Assembly (NCBI GenBank): GCA_902776645.1
Contig: CACYQT010000007.1
Location: 18,557 to 82,556, forward strand
Direction of reading: 5' to 3'
DNA: 64,000 nt
Origin: an uncultured bacterium
Lineage (GTDB): Bacteria > Verrucomicrobiota > Lentisphaeria > Oligosphaerales > Oligosphaeraceae
Positions 35,056-44,600 of the stretch are shown in pieces. The stretch's first letter is position 1, and the number at the start of each line of letters is the position of its first letter. Below the pieces are notes generated by a model. It was not told the origin of the DNA. It searched no databases and was given only the letters and a program-made list of their open reading frames with translations. The translations under genes were made by a program, and so were the position numbers.

Positions 35056-36009
35056 TTATTTTGTTAGTCTTTTCACCAAATACTCTTCATAGGCGCCCAA
35101 ATCCACCCAGTCTATCGCCGCCTGAATTGGCTTGCCCTTCGGCGTGTCCAGCCGCATGACGCCGCCGTCGTCGATTTCGATGTTGACGGTCTTCATGACG
35201 AGATTGTCATGGGTGTAGGCCAGATAGACGGCCACCGTGTCGAACAGCACGGAGCTTTCCGTCTCGTCCGTCTGGTTCGGTTTGCCGAGCCAATGGCGGT
35301 AGTTCTCCACAATCATCTTCGCGACAGGCGATTGCGACTCCTTCATCCGCTGGTAGCGTTCGCCTTTCAGACGGACGAACCCGCATGTGTCCAGCGGCGT
35401 GATCGTGACCGATTTCCAGTTCGCCTGGAAAACCGTCTGCGCTTCCGGAATCTGGCATTTGATGTTCCATTCCGCCACGGGGCTGTTCGCCTGATCATGC
35501 GTATAGCCTTTGTAGACGGAACCGGCCATCGACACAAGATGCGTCTTCGCACAGAGATCCGGCCGCCGCAGGCAGACCTGCTGGATGTTCGCCAACGGGC
35601 CGATCGTGATCAGCGTCGGCTCGTCCGATTCCTCCAGCGCGGAGATGATCGCGTCGACGCCGTCGAAATAGACGGGGCCCGGATACATCGTCAGATCATA
35701 GTCCGCCGCCCAGCCCAACTGCTTGTAATTGGTGGCGTTGACAGTGCTGTACAGGCCGATGGCGATCGGCACGTCCGTCCTGCCGAGCCGCGTCAGCATC
35801 TTCGCGACGCATTTCGCCCGCAGCAGCGGATTGCCCGTCGCCGTGCTGACCAGCTTCAGATTCAATTCGGGGGAGTTCACGATCATGCCCAACGCCCACG
35901 TGTCATCGATGTCGCCGACAATATCCGTGTCGAGAATCACATCCTTCGCGGCCTGCCCCATGGCGATGCAGGAGCTCAACAACAATGTCGATAGAAGATT
36001 TCTGCCCAT
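35056..36009 (-). CDS. secreted nucleoside hydrolase (IunH family)
   Basis: A 317-residue protein with a signal peptide (MGRNLLSTLLLSSCIAMGQA) and the family N-terminal calcium-binding motif VILDTDIVGDIDDTWAL (residues about 24-40). Later blocks TLITIGPLANIQQVCLRRPD and HLVSMAGSVYKGYT fit the inosine-uridine preferring hydrolase fold, which splits nucleosides to base and ribose. Export is unusual compared with the cytoplasmic E. coli enzymes but is known in environmental bacteria. It is codirectional with the transporter gene, suggesting extracellular nucleoside salvage. Confidence 0.9.
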   Translation of the reverse strand: MGRNLLSTLLLSSCIAMGQAAKDVILDTDIVGDIDDTWALGMIVNSPELNLKLVSTATGNPLLRAKCVAKMLTRLGRTDVPIAIGLYSTVNATNYKQLGWAADYDLTMYPGPVYFDGVDAIISALEESDEPTLITIGPLANIQQVCLRRPDLCAKTHLVSMAGSVYKGYTHDQANSPVAEWNIKCQIPEAQTVFQANWKSVTITPLDTCGFVRLKGERYQRMKESQSPVAKMIVENYRHWLGKPNQTDETESSVLFDTVAVYLAYTHDNLVMKTVNIEIDDGGVMRLDTPKGKPIQAAIDWVDLGAYEEYLVKRLTK

Positions 36010-36234
36010 TTTCCTTTACCTTATATAAAAACTGTCTGTTTTTACCGTTTCCGACTGGAACCGCAACATGACAATAGACACGAAACGGCAAAAAAATCAA
36101 ATATTTCCCGTGTTTTTTTGAAGTTTCTTATTGAATAAAGTCAAAAGAGGATATAAATTATCAGTTACGAGATTAATTTTTAGTTAATTTGGCCAATAAA
36201 ATCGAAAAAACCTTTTCTAGGAGGAAAAGAAAGG

Positions 36235-36900
36235 ATGAAAAAGCTGTTTACATTGATTGAACTCTTGGTGGTTATCGCCATCATCGCCATTCTGGCCGCC
36301 ATGCTGCTGCCCGCCCTGTCCAAGGCGCGTGAAAAGGCCGAATCCATCTCCTGCGTCAGCAATCTCCGCCAGCTGGGCATGTCGTACAAGATGTATTCCA
36401 CGGACAGCAAGCGCTACGTTGTCCCTTGCTGGCTGACATACAGCTTGCAACCGGAAATCTACGCCTACTGGTTCGATTTAATTCAGTCATACGCCGGTGA
36501 CGATGCCTTGTTCGAATGCCCGACGGGTACGTATACCTACGGAAACTTCCGCCCCAGCAAAGTCGCCAGCTCTTCTTTGACCCCCATGAATCCCGTCGTC
36601 TGCGGATATACGAACTACGCATGGATGTATGGCTATCAAAACTCCCCCGGCAACAGCATGAACAAAGGACCCCGCCGCGAAAGCGACTACAAGAAACCGT
36701 CTGAAGACATCACGTTGTTTGACGGTTCATGGCCGTATGTTGAAGACAATGACTGGAATGTTAACTTCAATGGAACGAATAGCCAGCGCATGTGCAAGAA
36801 ACGCCACAGCGGCCAGTACAACGCCTTGTTCCATGACAGCCACGTGGAAAACAAAGCAGTCATCGACGTCAACAAGAACTTCTATCCGAAGTTTGATTAA
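36235..36900 (+). CDS. pseudopilin (prepilin-type N-terminal domain), copy 1
   Basis: A 221-residue protein beginning [20 protein letters not shown], a type IV pilin-like signal with Glu5 but Leu, not Gly, before the Phe. A soluble C-terminal domain of about 180 residues ends with [18 protein letters not shown], a variant of the H-x9-DG motif in which DG is replaced by DS. AGGAGG lies upstream. It is first of three tandem pseudopilins ending in a terminator. Such proteins are expanded in Lentisphaerae; whether they form surface fibres or act in secretion is unknown. Confidence 0.92.
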   Translation: MKKLFTLIELLVVIAIIAILAAMLLPALSKAREKAESISCVSNLRQLGMSYKMYSTDSKRYVVPCWLTYSLQPEIYAYWFDLIQSYAGDDALFECPTGTYTYGNFRPSKVASSSLTPMNPVVCGYTNYAWMYGYQNSPGNSMNKGPRRESDYKKPSEDITLFDGSWPYVEDNDWNVNFNGTNSQRMCKKRHSGQYNALFHDSHVENKAVIDVNKNFYPKFD

Positions 36901-36965
36901 CCTGAACTCTGTTGTTTAGAATTCTTTAAATATTTTTTGTAGTAGTAATAGATTATGGAGCAAAA

Positions 36966-37685
<720 letters not shown>

Positions 37686-37718
37686 GGCTATTTTACAATT
37701 AGCAATTAGGAGACAAAT

Positions 37719-38417
37719 ATGAAAAAAGTGTTCACTCTGATTGAGCTTCTGGTCGTCATCGCAATCATCGCGATTCTGGCCGCCATGTTGCTGCCCGCCC
37801 TGTCCAAGGCGCGTGAAAAAGCGGAGGCCATCTCCTGCACGAGCAATCTGAAGCAGATCGGTCTGGCCACGAGCATGTATGCCAGCGACTACAAGCAGTG
37901 GGGCTGCCCGTCGTGGAATCTTAATAACAATAATGGAACTGCCGACCATTGGAACAGTTTCGACGTTCTCCTCTATAAATATGTCGGCGACGAAAAGATC
38001 TATGAATGCAGCAGTTCTCCATACAGCCAGAAGTCCGGCAACAGCGGCTGGATTGACTCAAGCGTCCCCAGCAACTATACTTGCAACTATGGACGGCTTT
38101 GCACGAACGATGACAGTGCCATCCCTAATAGGGATGATTTTGGCTGGGGATACAGCAATGGCACTGGCGTGAGAAACATGCGCAAGGCCTCGCAAATCGT
38201 GAAACCGACGCAGTTCATCAATTTGTATGACAACAGCTACGGCAGCCGTTGCTGCAGTCCCGACGCTTCGCTTAGCTCCGGCATGTCCGGTGCCCTCTAC
38301 AAGGGCAATCCGATGGTGAGCAACCATCATTCCGGCATGGCCAACTTCCTGTTCTTCGACGGCCATGTCGAAGCCATGAGTGCCGTCGAGCATAAGTACT
38401 GGAGGTACAACAACTAA
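37719..38417 (+). CDS. pseudopilin, copy 3
   Basis: A 232-residue paralogue beginning [13 protein letters not shown]; position -1 is Val. The segment [19 protein letters not shown] is shared with copy 2 ([17 protein letters not shown]), showing recent duplication of these two. The C-terminal motif is [24 protein letters not shown] precedes the start. A strong terminator follows at 38455. Confidence 0.92.
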   Translation: MKKVFTLIELLVVIAIIAILAAMLLPALSKAREKAEAISCTSNLKQIGLATSMYASDYKQWGCPSWNLNNNNGTADHWNSFDVLLYKYVGDEKIYECSSSPYSQKSGNSGWIDSSVPSNYTCNYGRLCTNDDSAIPNRDDFGWGYSNGTGVRNMRKASQIVKPTQFINLYDNSYGSRCCSPDASLSSGMSGALYKGNPMVSNHHSGMANFLFFDGHVEAMSAVEHKYWRYNN

Positions 38418-38454
38418 CCGCATTCGTTTCTGCTGAATCGAATTGCATTTCATC

Positions 38455-38492
38455 GGCCCCGTTCCATATCATGTGGAACGGGGCCCTTTTTT
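38455..38492 (+). terminator. intrinsic terminator of the pseudopilin operon
   Basis: GGCCCCGTTCCA (38455-38466) pairs perfectly with TGGAACGGGGCC (38474-38485), followed by CTTTTTT. Confidence 0.95.
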
Positions 38493-38633
38493 GTGTCTAG
38501 AAAGGTTTGTCTGTGGGGAATGTCGTGCGGATGTCGATATGACTTCCGTCTCCTGGCTTTGCAATGCTAACATGTTGAAAATGAAGTTGTAGCATGAGCC
38601 ACTTTCAATTTCCCATCCAGTGATTATACCAAA

Positions 38634-38660
38634 AGTCATAAAAAATCATAAAAAGTCATT
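38634..38660. repeat. A(A/G)TCATA repeats phased at 10 bp
   Basis: AGTCATA at 38634, AATCATA at 38644 and AGTCATT at 38654. They lie 48 bp upstream of the -35 box of the promoter at 38709 and sit on one helical face. Confidence 0.82.
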
Positions 38661-38708
38661 ATTACTGTTATTATATATTATTTAAAGTATTTTATATGAT
38701 ATAATCAA

Positions 38709-38736
38709 TTGACTTCTGGTGTTGTTGTGATATGTT
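38709..38736 (+). promoter_or_regulatory. promoter module P1 for the putative RNA / Abi_2
   Basis: TTGACT (38709-38714), 16 bp, TATGTT (38731-38736). The spacer start TCT and the -10 match the modules at 40203 and 45897. Confidence 0.7.
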
Positions 38737-38742
38737 ACGTAT

Positions 38743-38986
38743 ATGTCAATTGCTTGTAGGGTATAGCGTATTCTTGTTTCTTCTAATGAAAGAGGGCTTG
38801 AAACCTCCTCCCGAGTAGAAGAAACTGGTTTGATAAAAATCACCATAGTCATCGATGAAACCCGTTAGTTTCTTTCAAAATATTCGTCTTTTTCAATTTG
38901 CATTTCTGCAAAAATGTATATATTAGAGGTAGCATACCACCGTACGCCTCTCAGTTTTCTGATGCGCAACCTTCGGTGGTTTTTTT
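38743..38986 (+). ncRNA. putative structured RNA upstream of Abi_2 (abiF-RNA-like)
   Basis: About 245 nt between promoter P1 and a run of seven T. No open frame is convincing. Visible structure: GTTTCTTCTA (38776-38785) pairs perfectly with TAGAAGAAAC (38816-38825), enclosing GAGG/CCTC; TTTGCA (38897-38902) with TGCAAA (38907-38912); and a terminal pair ACCACCG (38936-38942) with CGGTGGT (38974-38980) that interleaves with AGAGG (38925-38929) and CCTCT (38947-38951), i.e. a pseudoknot or switch. AGTTTCTT at 38867 offers an alternative partner for 38819-38826. From memory, an RNA motif called abiF has been described upstream of such genes; I could not compare the sequence. Confidence 0.65.
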
Positions 38987-39001
38987 ATTTTTGGGGTTTG
39001 A

Positions 39002-39979
39002 ATGGATAAATACACAAAACCACCGCTCACAATAAAGCAGCAAATCCAACTTCTAAAAAGCCGGAAAATCGTTATCGGTGATGAATTAATCGTTGAACGC
39101 ATTCTTACAACTGTCGGTTATTATCGTCTCACCGCCTACCTTTTTCCATTCCGTAGCAAGGATGCTTCCGATGATTATGTGGCAGGCACTTCCATTGAAA
39201 AAGTATGGCGGTATTATCGTTTTGACCGTAGCTTGCGTTTTCTGCTGATTGATGCCATTGAACGCATCGAAGTTTCCGTGAAAGCCATGATTGTGAGTCG
39301 TTTCACACTGGCCTATGGTGCGTTCGGATATACCGACATGGCCAATTTCGCCTCCCCGATCAATGTCAGGCGCCATGCGGAGATGCTTGACTTCATCCAT
39401 TCGGAAATGGAACGCAGCAAGGAGGATTTTGTAAGTCATTTCAAAGCCAAGTATGATACATCCCAAGGTCTTCCGTTGTGGATGGCGACTGAAATCATGA
39501 CCTTTGGAAATATGCTGACATTCTTCAGACTAATGAAGAAACAAGATAAACAGGCTATAGCCAAGCAGTTCGGCATTTCAGAACAAGTCTTGGAGACATG
39601 GCTTGTCTCGCTGAACTATATCCGTAATATCTGCGCCCATCATGGACGTATTTGGAACAAGGTGCTGGCTGTCAGGCCCAGTATTCCCAAAAAGCTTCCG
39701 GAATGGCATGAATCCAAGTTTCCAGTTGAAGCTTCCCGGATATATTCCATATTGACGATCATGCGGTTTCTTCTGAGGACAATTGTCCCGCAATCCAAAT
39801 GGCCTGAACGACTTCTAACCCTTCTCGGCGATTTTCAAGAAATTCCTCGGCTATCGATGGGTATTCCCCTCGATTTTGAACAATCTGAACTTTGGAAGTC
39901 CCCAAAAAACATGGAGGTCAATGAAGGCAAATCATCTGAAAGCTTGATTTGCGATGTGGAATGGCCTCCTTTGGAATAA
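39002..39979 (+). CDS. Abi family protein (Abi_2; AbiD/AbiF-like)
   Basis: A 325-residue protein of the Abi_2 family, linked to abortive phage infection. The N-terminus KPPLTIKQQIQLLKSRKIVI and then TVGYYRLTAYLFPFR are family hallmarks. The HEPN ribonuclease-type motif R-x4-H is R208-H213 in NYIRNICAHHGRIWN, followed by the usual AHHGRIWN block. It follows a putative terminator-ended RNA by 15 bp and has only a weak GGGG ribosome site, so it may be expressed by read-through. By analogy with type III toxin-antitoxin loci the RNA may restrain the protein; that is inference. Confidence 0.93.
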   Translation: MDKYTKPPLTIKQQIQLLKSRKIVIGDELIVERILTTVGYYRLTAYLFPFRSKDASDDYVAGTSIEKVWRYYRFDRSLRFLLIDAIERIEVSVKAMIVSRFTLAYGAFGYTDMANFASPINVRRHAEMLDFIHSEMERSKEDFVSHFKAKYDTSQGLPLWMATEIMTFGNMLTFFRLMKKQDKQAIAKQFGISEQVLETWLVSLNYIRNICAHHGRIWNKVLAVRPSIPKKLPEWHESKFPVEASRIYSILTIMRFLLRTIVPQSKWPERLLTLLGDFQEIPRLSMGIPLDFEQSELWKSPKNMEVNEGKSSESLICDVEWPPLE

Positions 39980-40130
39980 GATGTTTTTTTGTCTGAAGAA
40001 ATTTATCTGAAGGGTGTTGTCGGGCAGGCGTCAATATGACTTCCGTCTACTGGCTTTACAATGCTAACATGTTGAAAATAAAGTTGTAGCATGAACAGTT
40101 TTCAATTTTCTATCCAGTGATTATACCCTA

Positions 40131-40167
40131 AGTCATCAAAAATCATAGAAAATCAATAAAAGTCATA
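40131..40167. repeat. A(A/G)TCATA repeats phased at 10 bp
   Basis: AGTCATC at 40131, AATCATA at 40141, AATCAAT at 40151, AGTCATA at 40161; four units in exact 10-bp steps. Confidence 0.85.
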
Positions 40168-40202
40168 ATATATACTATTATAAATATTTATATAGGCATA
40201 TA

Positions 40203-40230
40203 TTGACTTCTAGCATTGTTGTGCTATGTT
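40203..40230 (+). promoter_or_regulatory. promoter module P2 for the ORF6N-PLD gene
   Basis: TTGACT (40203-40208), 16 bp, TATGTT (40225-40230), identical in boxes and spacing to P1 and P3. Confidence 0.7.
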
Positions 40231-40340
40231 GTGTCGATAGCAGGATTGGAGAGATGGAAAAGGGTGTCGTACTGTCGCGCAGTGACATGACCCTGAAAGG
40301 TTCAAATCCGAGTATTTAAGACCTGTAAAAGGAGAAGTCC

Positions 40341-41261
40341 ATGATGGATTATTCAATAGATGTGATGGATATTCAGGAGAGAATTATCACGCTTCGAGGA
40401 GTACAAGTCATGTTGGACCGCGATTTGGCTGAACTATATGGAGTACAGACAAAACGTTTGAATGAACAAGTAAAACGCAATGCAGCACGATTTCCTCGAG
40501 ATTATATGTTTGCATTATCCGACACAGAGACCCAGGAACTGGTCGCAAAATGCGACCGGTTCAAGACGATGAAACATTCCACAGTTCCGATGAATGCATT
40601 TACAGAGCATGGTATTATCATGTTGGCGGCTGTTCTGAAGAGCGAGACGGCAATCAGGGTGAGTGTCAGAATTACCAATACATTTGTTTCAATGCGGCGA
40701 ACACTTGCAGCAATGGCACCATTGCTGGCTCGTATAGAGGAGACTGAACGATTGCAGTTTGAAGACCACTATCGTCAAATCACGGATCAGACCCGGAACG
40801 AGGAACGCTTCAATGAGATATTTAATGCGATGAATGCCAAGGAATTTCCCAAACAGAAAGTGTTTTATGACGGCGAAGTTTTTGATGCGGAAGTCTTTGC
40901 TTCAAAGTATATTGTCAATGCACAGGAGTCCATCTTGCTTATAGATAATTGGGTTGATGCCACTACCCTTGAATTATTAATGAAAAAGAAGTCTAATGTC
41001 ACAGTTGAAATCGTCACATCCTCAAGAGGAAACAGACTTCTTGAACATGATATTACGACATTCAATACTCAATATGGGGGACTTACTCTTAATATCAGTG
41101 ATCAATTTCATGATCGTTTCTTGATTATAGATAATTCGAAACTTTATCTTATTGGAGCTTCGCTCAAAGACTTAGGCAAAAAATGCTTTGCCTTTTCCAT
41201 GCTTGATGCCAGAGAAATACCGAAACTGAAATCACGGATAGTTCCTATTGAACAAGGCTGA
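40341..41261 (+). CDS. ORF6N domain and phospholipase D-like nuclease-domain protein
   Basis: A 306-residue fusion. Residues 10-100 are ORF6N (phage-type regulator domain): ITLRGVQVMLDRDLAELYGV, RNAARFPRDYMFAL and AFTEHGIIMLAAVLKSETAI. A coiled linker leads to a C-terminal PLD-like fold with one HKD-type motif, HDRFLIIDNSKLYLIGASLK, where the usual Lys is Arg. Proteins of this plan sit in defence or mobile regions; activity is unproven. AAAGGAGA lies before the start. It is preceded by module P2, so it forms its own transcription unit. Confidence 0.88.
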   Translation: MMDYSIDVMDIQERIITLRGVQVMLDRDLAELYGVQTKRLNEQVKRNAARFPRDYMFALSDTETQELVAKCDRFKTMKHSTVPMNAFTEHGIIMLAAVLKSETAIRVSVRITNTFVSMRRTLAAMAPLLARIEETERLQFEDHYRQITDQTRNEERFNEIFNAMNAKEFPKQKVFYDGEVFDAEVFASKYIVNAQESILLIDNWVDATTLELLMKKKSNVTVEIVTSSRGNRLLEHDITTFNTQYGGLTLNISDQFHDRFLIIDNSKLYLIGASLKDLGKKCFAFSMLDAREIPKLKSRIVPIEQG

Positions 41262-41364
41262 TTTTTCGTATAATATGACCTTTTTACTAAAAAACATGAG
41301 AAATAATATAAGATTATTATATTTCATAATATATACTGATAATAAATATTTTAATTGATATATA

Positions 41365-41392
41365 TTATCTTCATTTGTTATCGTGCCATATT
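41365..41392 (+). promoter_or_regulatory. degenerate promoter module P4 before the HzsA-related gene
   Basis: TTATCT (41365-41370), then TTC-like spacer text of 16 bp, then CATATT (41387-41392). The upstream AATATATACTGATAATAAAT resembles P2 and P3, but the 10-bp repeats are eroded. Confidence 0.45.
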
Positions 41393-41427
41393 ATATTGAT
41401 GTGTTTTCAGAAGTGGCAACAACGAAA

Positions 41428-41514
41428 GCCCCGTCGGGGCAATGGGAATCTAGCTGTGGGTGACAACCCACGAAAAGCCCCTACGGAGCTGTTTTGACCG
41501 CCCTCTGGGACGGT
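41428..41514. other. compact multi-hairpin intergenic element
   Basis: Consecutive hairpins: GCCCC-GTC-GGGGC (41428-41440), GTGGGT-GACA-ACCCAC (41456-41471), AGC-rich CCCCTACGGAGCT near 41478, and ACCGCCC-TCT-GGGACGGT (41497-41514, one bulge). GC-rich in an AT-rich setting. It is reminiscent of dispersed structured repeats in Bacteroidetes/Verrucomicrobia relatives, but only one copy is in this window. Confidence 0.55.
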
Positions 41515-41643
41515 GCACTCGTCAGAAAAACACCCCGCCGGAATACCCAATCAATGCCAGCATGATATATTATTCATGTTGCTTCATGTCGCGTGATATC
41601 CGATCTCTGCTTTCTCCTCCACTTCCGCAACCATCCTGCCATC

Positions 41644-44600
41644 ATGCCAAAACGCTTCTTGTTACTTTTTCTGCTTTCCCTATCCGTTCTTTCCGTTCGG
41701 GCGGATCATGACCTGCTGGACAACGCGTTGGAAATCAAGCCTCATGACGCGTTCGCGGCGCTGCCGTTGCGGCTCTCCATGGAAATCCTGCAGGAAGGCT
41801 CCAACACGTTCCAGATCTATGCCGCCAGCCAGTCGAAACGCAATCCATGGCATTGGGAGCTGTTCACCATGCCGAATTCCAATGAACTGACCGTCTACAT
41901 GCCAGGCTTCAGGCCGCAGCAAGTCGGTTTCGGGCGGTCCGTTGCGGACACGCGATATCACATCGTCGTACTGATGTTCGAAGAGAAGCGGTTGCGGCTG
42001 TTCGTCGACGGCGAATTCGTCCGTGAACATCAGATCCAGTCGATTCCGTCCGCTCCTGCGAAAGTCATGGAGCCGTTCTATTTCGGCAAGATCGACAATC
42101 TTACCTGCCAAGGCACGTTGAAACGCGCGAAATTGGAACATTGTGTCCGCGACGATGGGGCGGTCGATTGGACGGTGGACGACGCGACGGTCGGCCTGTG
42201 GAGTTGCGAAAAAGATGCAGAAAAGGGCGTTTTCAAAGACCTTTCAGGCCATGGACATGACGCGAGAATCACGAATTCCGAAGAGATCAAGATGCTGGAA
42301 TCCAAGAAGCAAGCCTCTCTGCCGCTGGAGGATACGACGGCGATTCGCCGTGAGACGGAAGAATGGCTCGCCGACCATCAGCTGTCGAAAGAGCAATTTC
42401 CAAAGCTTTCCGTTCGCGACACCGTGTGGGACCAGTGGCGGTTCAATCTGCGGAACCACGGGAAGGTCGATTATGCGAAGGAGCGCCGTTTCAATCCTAA
42501 TTTCCGTCCAGCGGATGAACAAGTCTTTGACAGACAATCACTTGTCATGGAAGAGGACCGCAATCCGGCGGGCACGATTCTCCGCCGTCTAGGCGCGTTT
42601 CTTGCGGACATGAAAACAAACCATCCGGAAAAAGAAACGGTTTGGGCAAGCCTGGAGACGCGCCGCCAGAAGCTTCTGGACATCTGGAAGGCGGAGGCGG
42701 AGTTCAAGCCAGCCCTGTATTACGCCGCCTGCGCATTGCGCCGCGAAGCCGTGTTTGAAAATCCGCAACTGATTGATGTCGGCGATTTTCTGTGCGTTTC
42801 CCGTGGCGTGTTCGAAGGCTCCGTCCGCTCCGTTCCCGTGACGAGCGACGGCATCGGCGGCCATTTCGCGACGCAGTATTTCGGCTTCAACACGATTCCG
42901 GGCGGCGGCCTCTACCGCGTCCGAAAATGGCGGGATGAAACGCCTGTGTTCGAGAACATTCTGGAGAATTCCGTCGTGGAAAACGGTCGATTCAAAGGTC
43001 GCAAACTGGATTTTGGCGCCTTCTGCACGCCGGATCTGTCCTACGACGGCAAGCGGATCGCCTTCGCATGGACGGCTAACCGCTACCACCAGTTCAACGT
43101 CTTCTCCCGCGACACTTGCTGGCATATCTTCACGGTCAACGTCGATGGCACCAACCTGCGCATGCTGACGGACGAGGCGTACGACGATTTCGATCCATGC
43201 TGGCTGCCGAACGGCCGTCTGGCCTTCATTTCCGAACGGCGCGGCGGCTACATCCGCTGCTTCAACGCGTACATCAAAGTGCGCAACCACACGCTTTTCT
43301 CCATGAAGGACGACGGTTCGGACATCGTGCCGATGAGCTATTTCGAGACTTCCGAATGGAATCCGTCCGTCAACAACGACGGCATGCTGGTCTATGCGCG
43401 ATGGGACTACACGGATCGCGAAAACTGCATCGGCGGCCGTTTCTGGATCGCGAATCCGGACGGCACGAACCCGCGCGCGCCACACGGCAACTATCCGTAT
43501 CCATGGCACACGTTGGACGATTCCGCTCGACAGGATTTCGTAAAACGTTTTCCAAACGTCGGTTATGGCGGTCTTGGCAGCCGCCCGGGCACGCCGCTTG
43601 TCCACATGGGCATCCGCGCCATTCCGAATTCCGGCAAATATATTTTCACGGCCGCCCCGCATCATGGGCAGTGCTACGGTTCGCTCTGCATGCTTGATCT
43701 GAGCGTGGACGACGACGGCCGCCACAGCCAAGTGAAACGCATCACGCCCTACGAGCCGTATCCGGAGATGGAGCTGTCCAACCGCCTCCATTATAAATAT
43801 GGTATGCCGTGGCCGTTGAGCGAAGACACCTATCTGGCCAACTGCTGGGAGCATATCGTGACCGTCGATCGCTTCGGCAATCAGGAGCTGCTGTGCGACT
43901 TACGCGACTGGCAGGCGGATCCGGACGAACGTTTCCGTCTCGTCGATCCCATCCCGTTGCGGCCGCGTCCATGCCCCGCCGCGTTGCCGTCGCGCACACG
44001 GCAGGGCGAACGGGCCACGTCTGACGCGCCGAAGGCGACCATCAGCGTCATGAACGTGTACGATTCGGATCAGCCGATGCCCAAAGGCGTGAAAATCAAA
44101 TGGTTGCGCGTTGTGCAGAACATTCTGAAAACGAACCACGCCATGGGCGTGCCGATGATTGGTTTCGAACGCGAGAACACGCCGCGCGTCCCGTTGGGCA
44201 TCGTTCCCGTGGAGGAGGACGGCAGTGTGTATTTCGAGGCTCCTGTCGCTAAAGAGTTGATATTCCAAGTGTTGGATGAAAATCGCAACGCCGTCCAGTC
44301 GATGCGCTCCGTGGCGTTCGCGTTTCCGGGCGAGCAGATGACCTGCCTGGGCTGCCATGAACCGCGTCAGGCGGCGCCGAAATCGATGAAAGTGCCGATG
44401 GCGATGCGCCGCGCGCCGTCGAAACTGGAGCCGGAAATGTCTCCGATTGAACCGATTAGCTTTGAACGCCACATTCGTCCGATTCTCGAACGGACATGCA
44501 GGGACTGTGGCCACGATTGGTTCCAAAACGGAAAACTGGACTATAACGCATTACGCGAGAAGACGTTTTGGTTCTCCGGCGGCATGCTCGGAACGATGAC

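Larger units (their letters stand above)
38531..38740. repeat. long direct repeat, copy 1 (upstream of RNA + Abi_2)
   Basis: About 210 bp closely matching 40028-40235, with shared runs such as ATGACTTCCGTCT, AATGCTAACATGTTGAAAAT and TCCAGTGATTATACC. It ends in the phased repeats and promoter. Together the two copies bracket the putative RNA and the Abi_2 gene. Confidence 0.88.
40028..40235. repeat. long direct repeat, copy 2
   Basis: Matches 38531-38740 with a few substitutions and a net 3-base length difference. The conserved part continues through the promoter and stops shortly after the -10. Confidence 0.88.
39980..40340. other. intergenic region with repeat copy 2 and promoter module P2
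   Basis: Holds the second long direct repeat (40028-40235) with phased repeats at 40131-40167 and the promoter at 40203. The approximately 100-nt leader after it can fold AGGGT (40261-40265) with ACCCT (40290-40294) around an inner ACTG/CAGT helix. No gene seen. Confidence 0.7.
41262..41643. other. intergenic region with degenerate promoter module and a hairpin element
   Basis: Contains the P4-like promoter at 41365-41392, preceded by the same AT-rich text found in P2 and P3 (AATATATACTG), and the multi-hairpin element 41428-41514. Nothing convincingly coding. Confidence 0.65.

Noticed and set aside
38743..38986. Retron-type noncoding RNA
   Set aside because: No reverse transcriptase gene is present; the adjacent gene is Abi_2.
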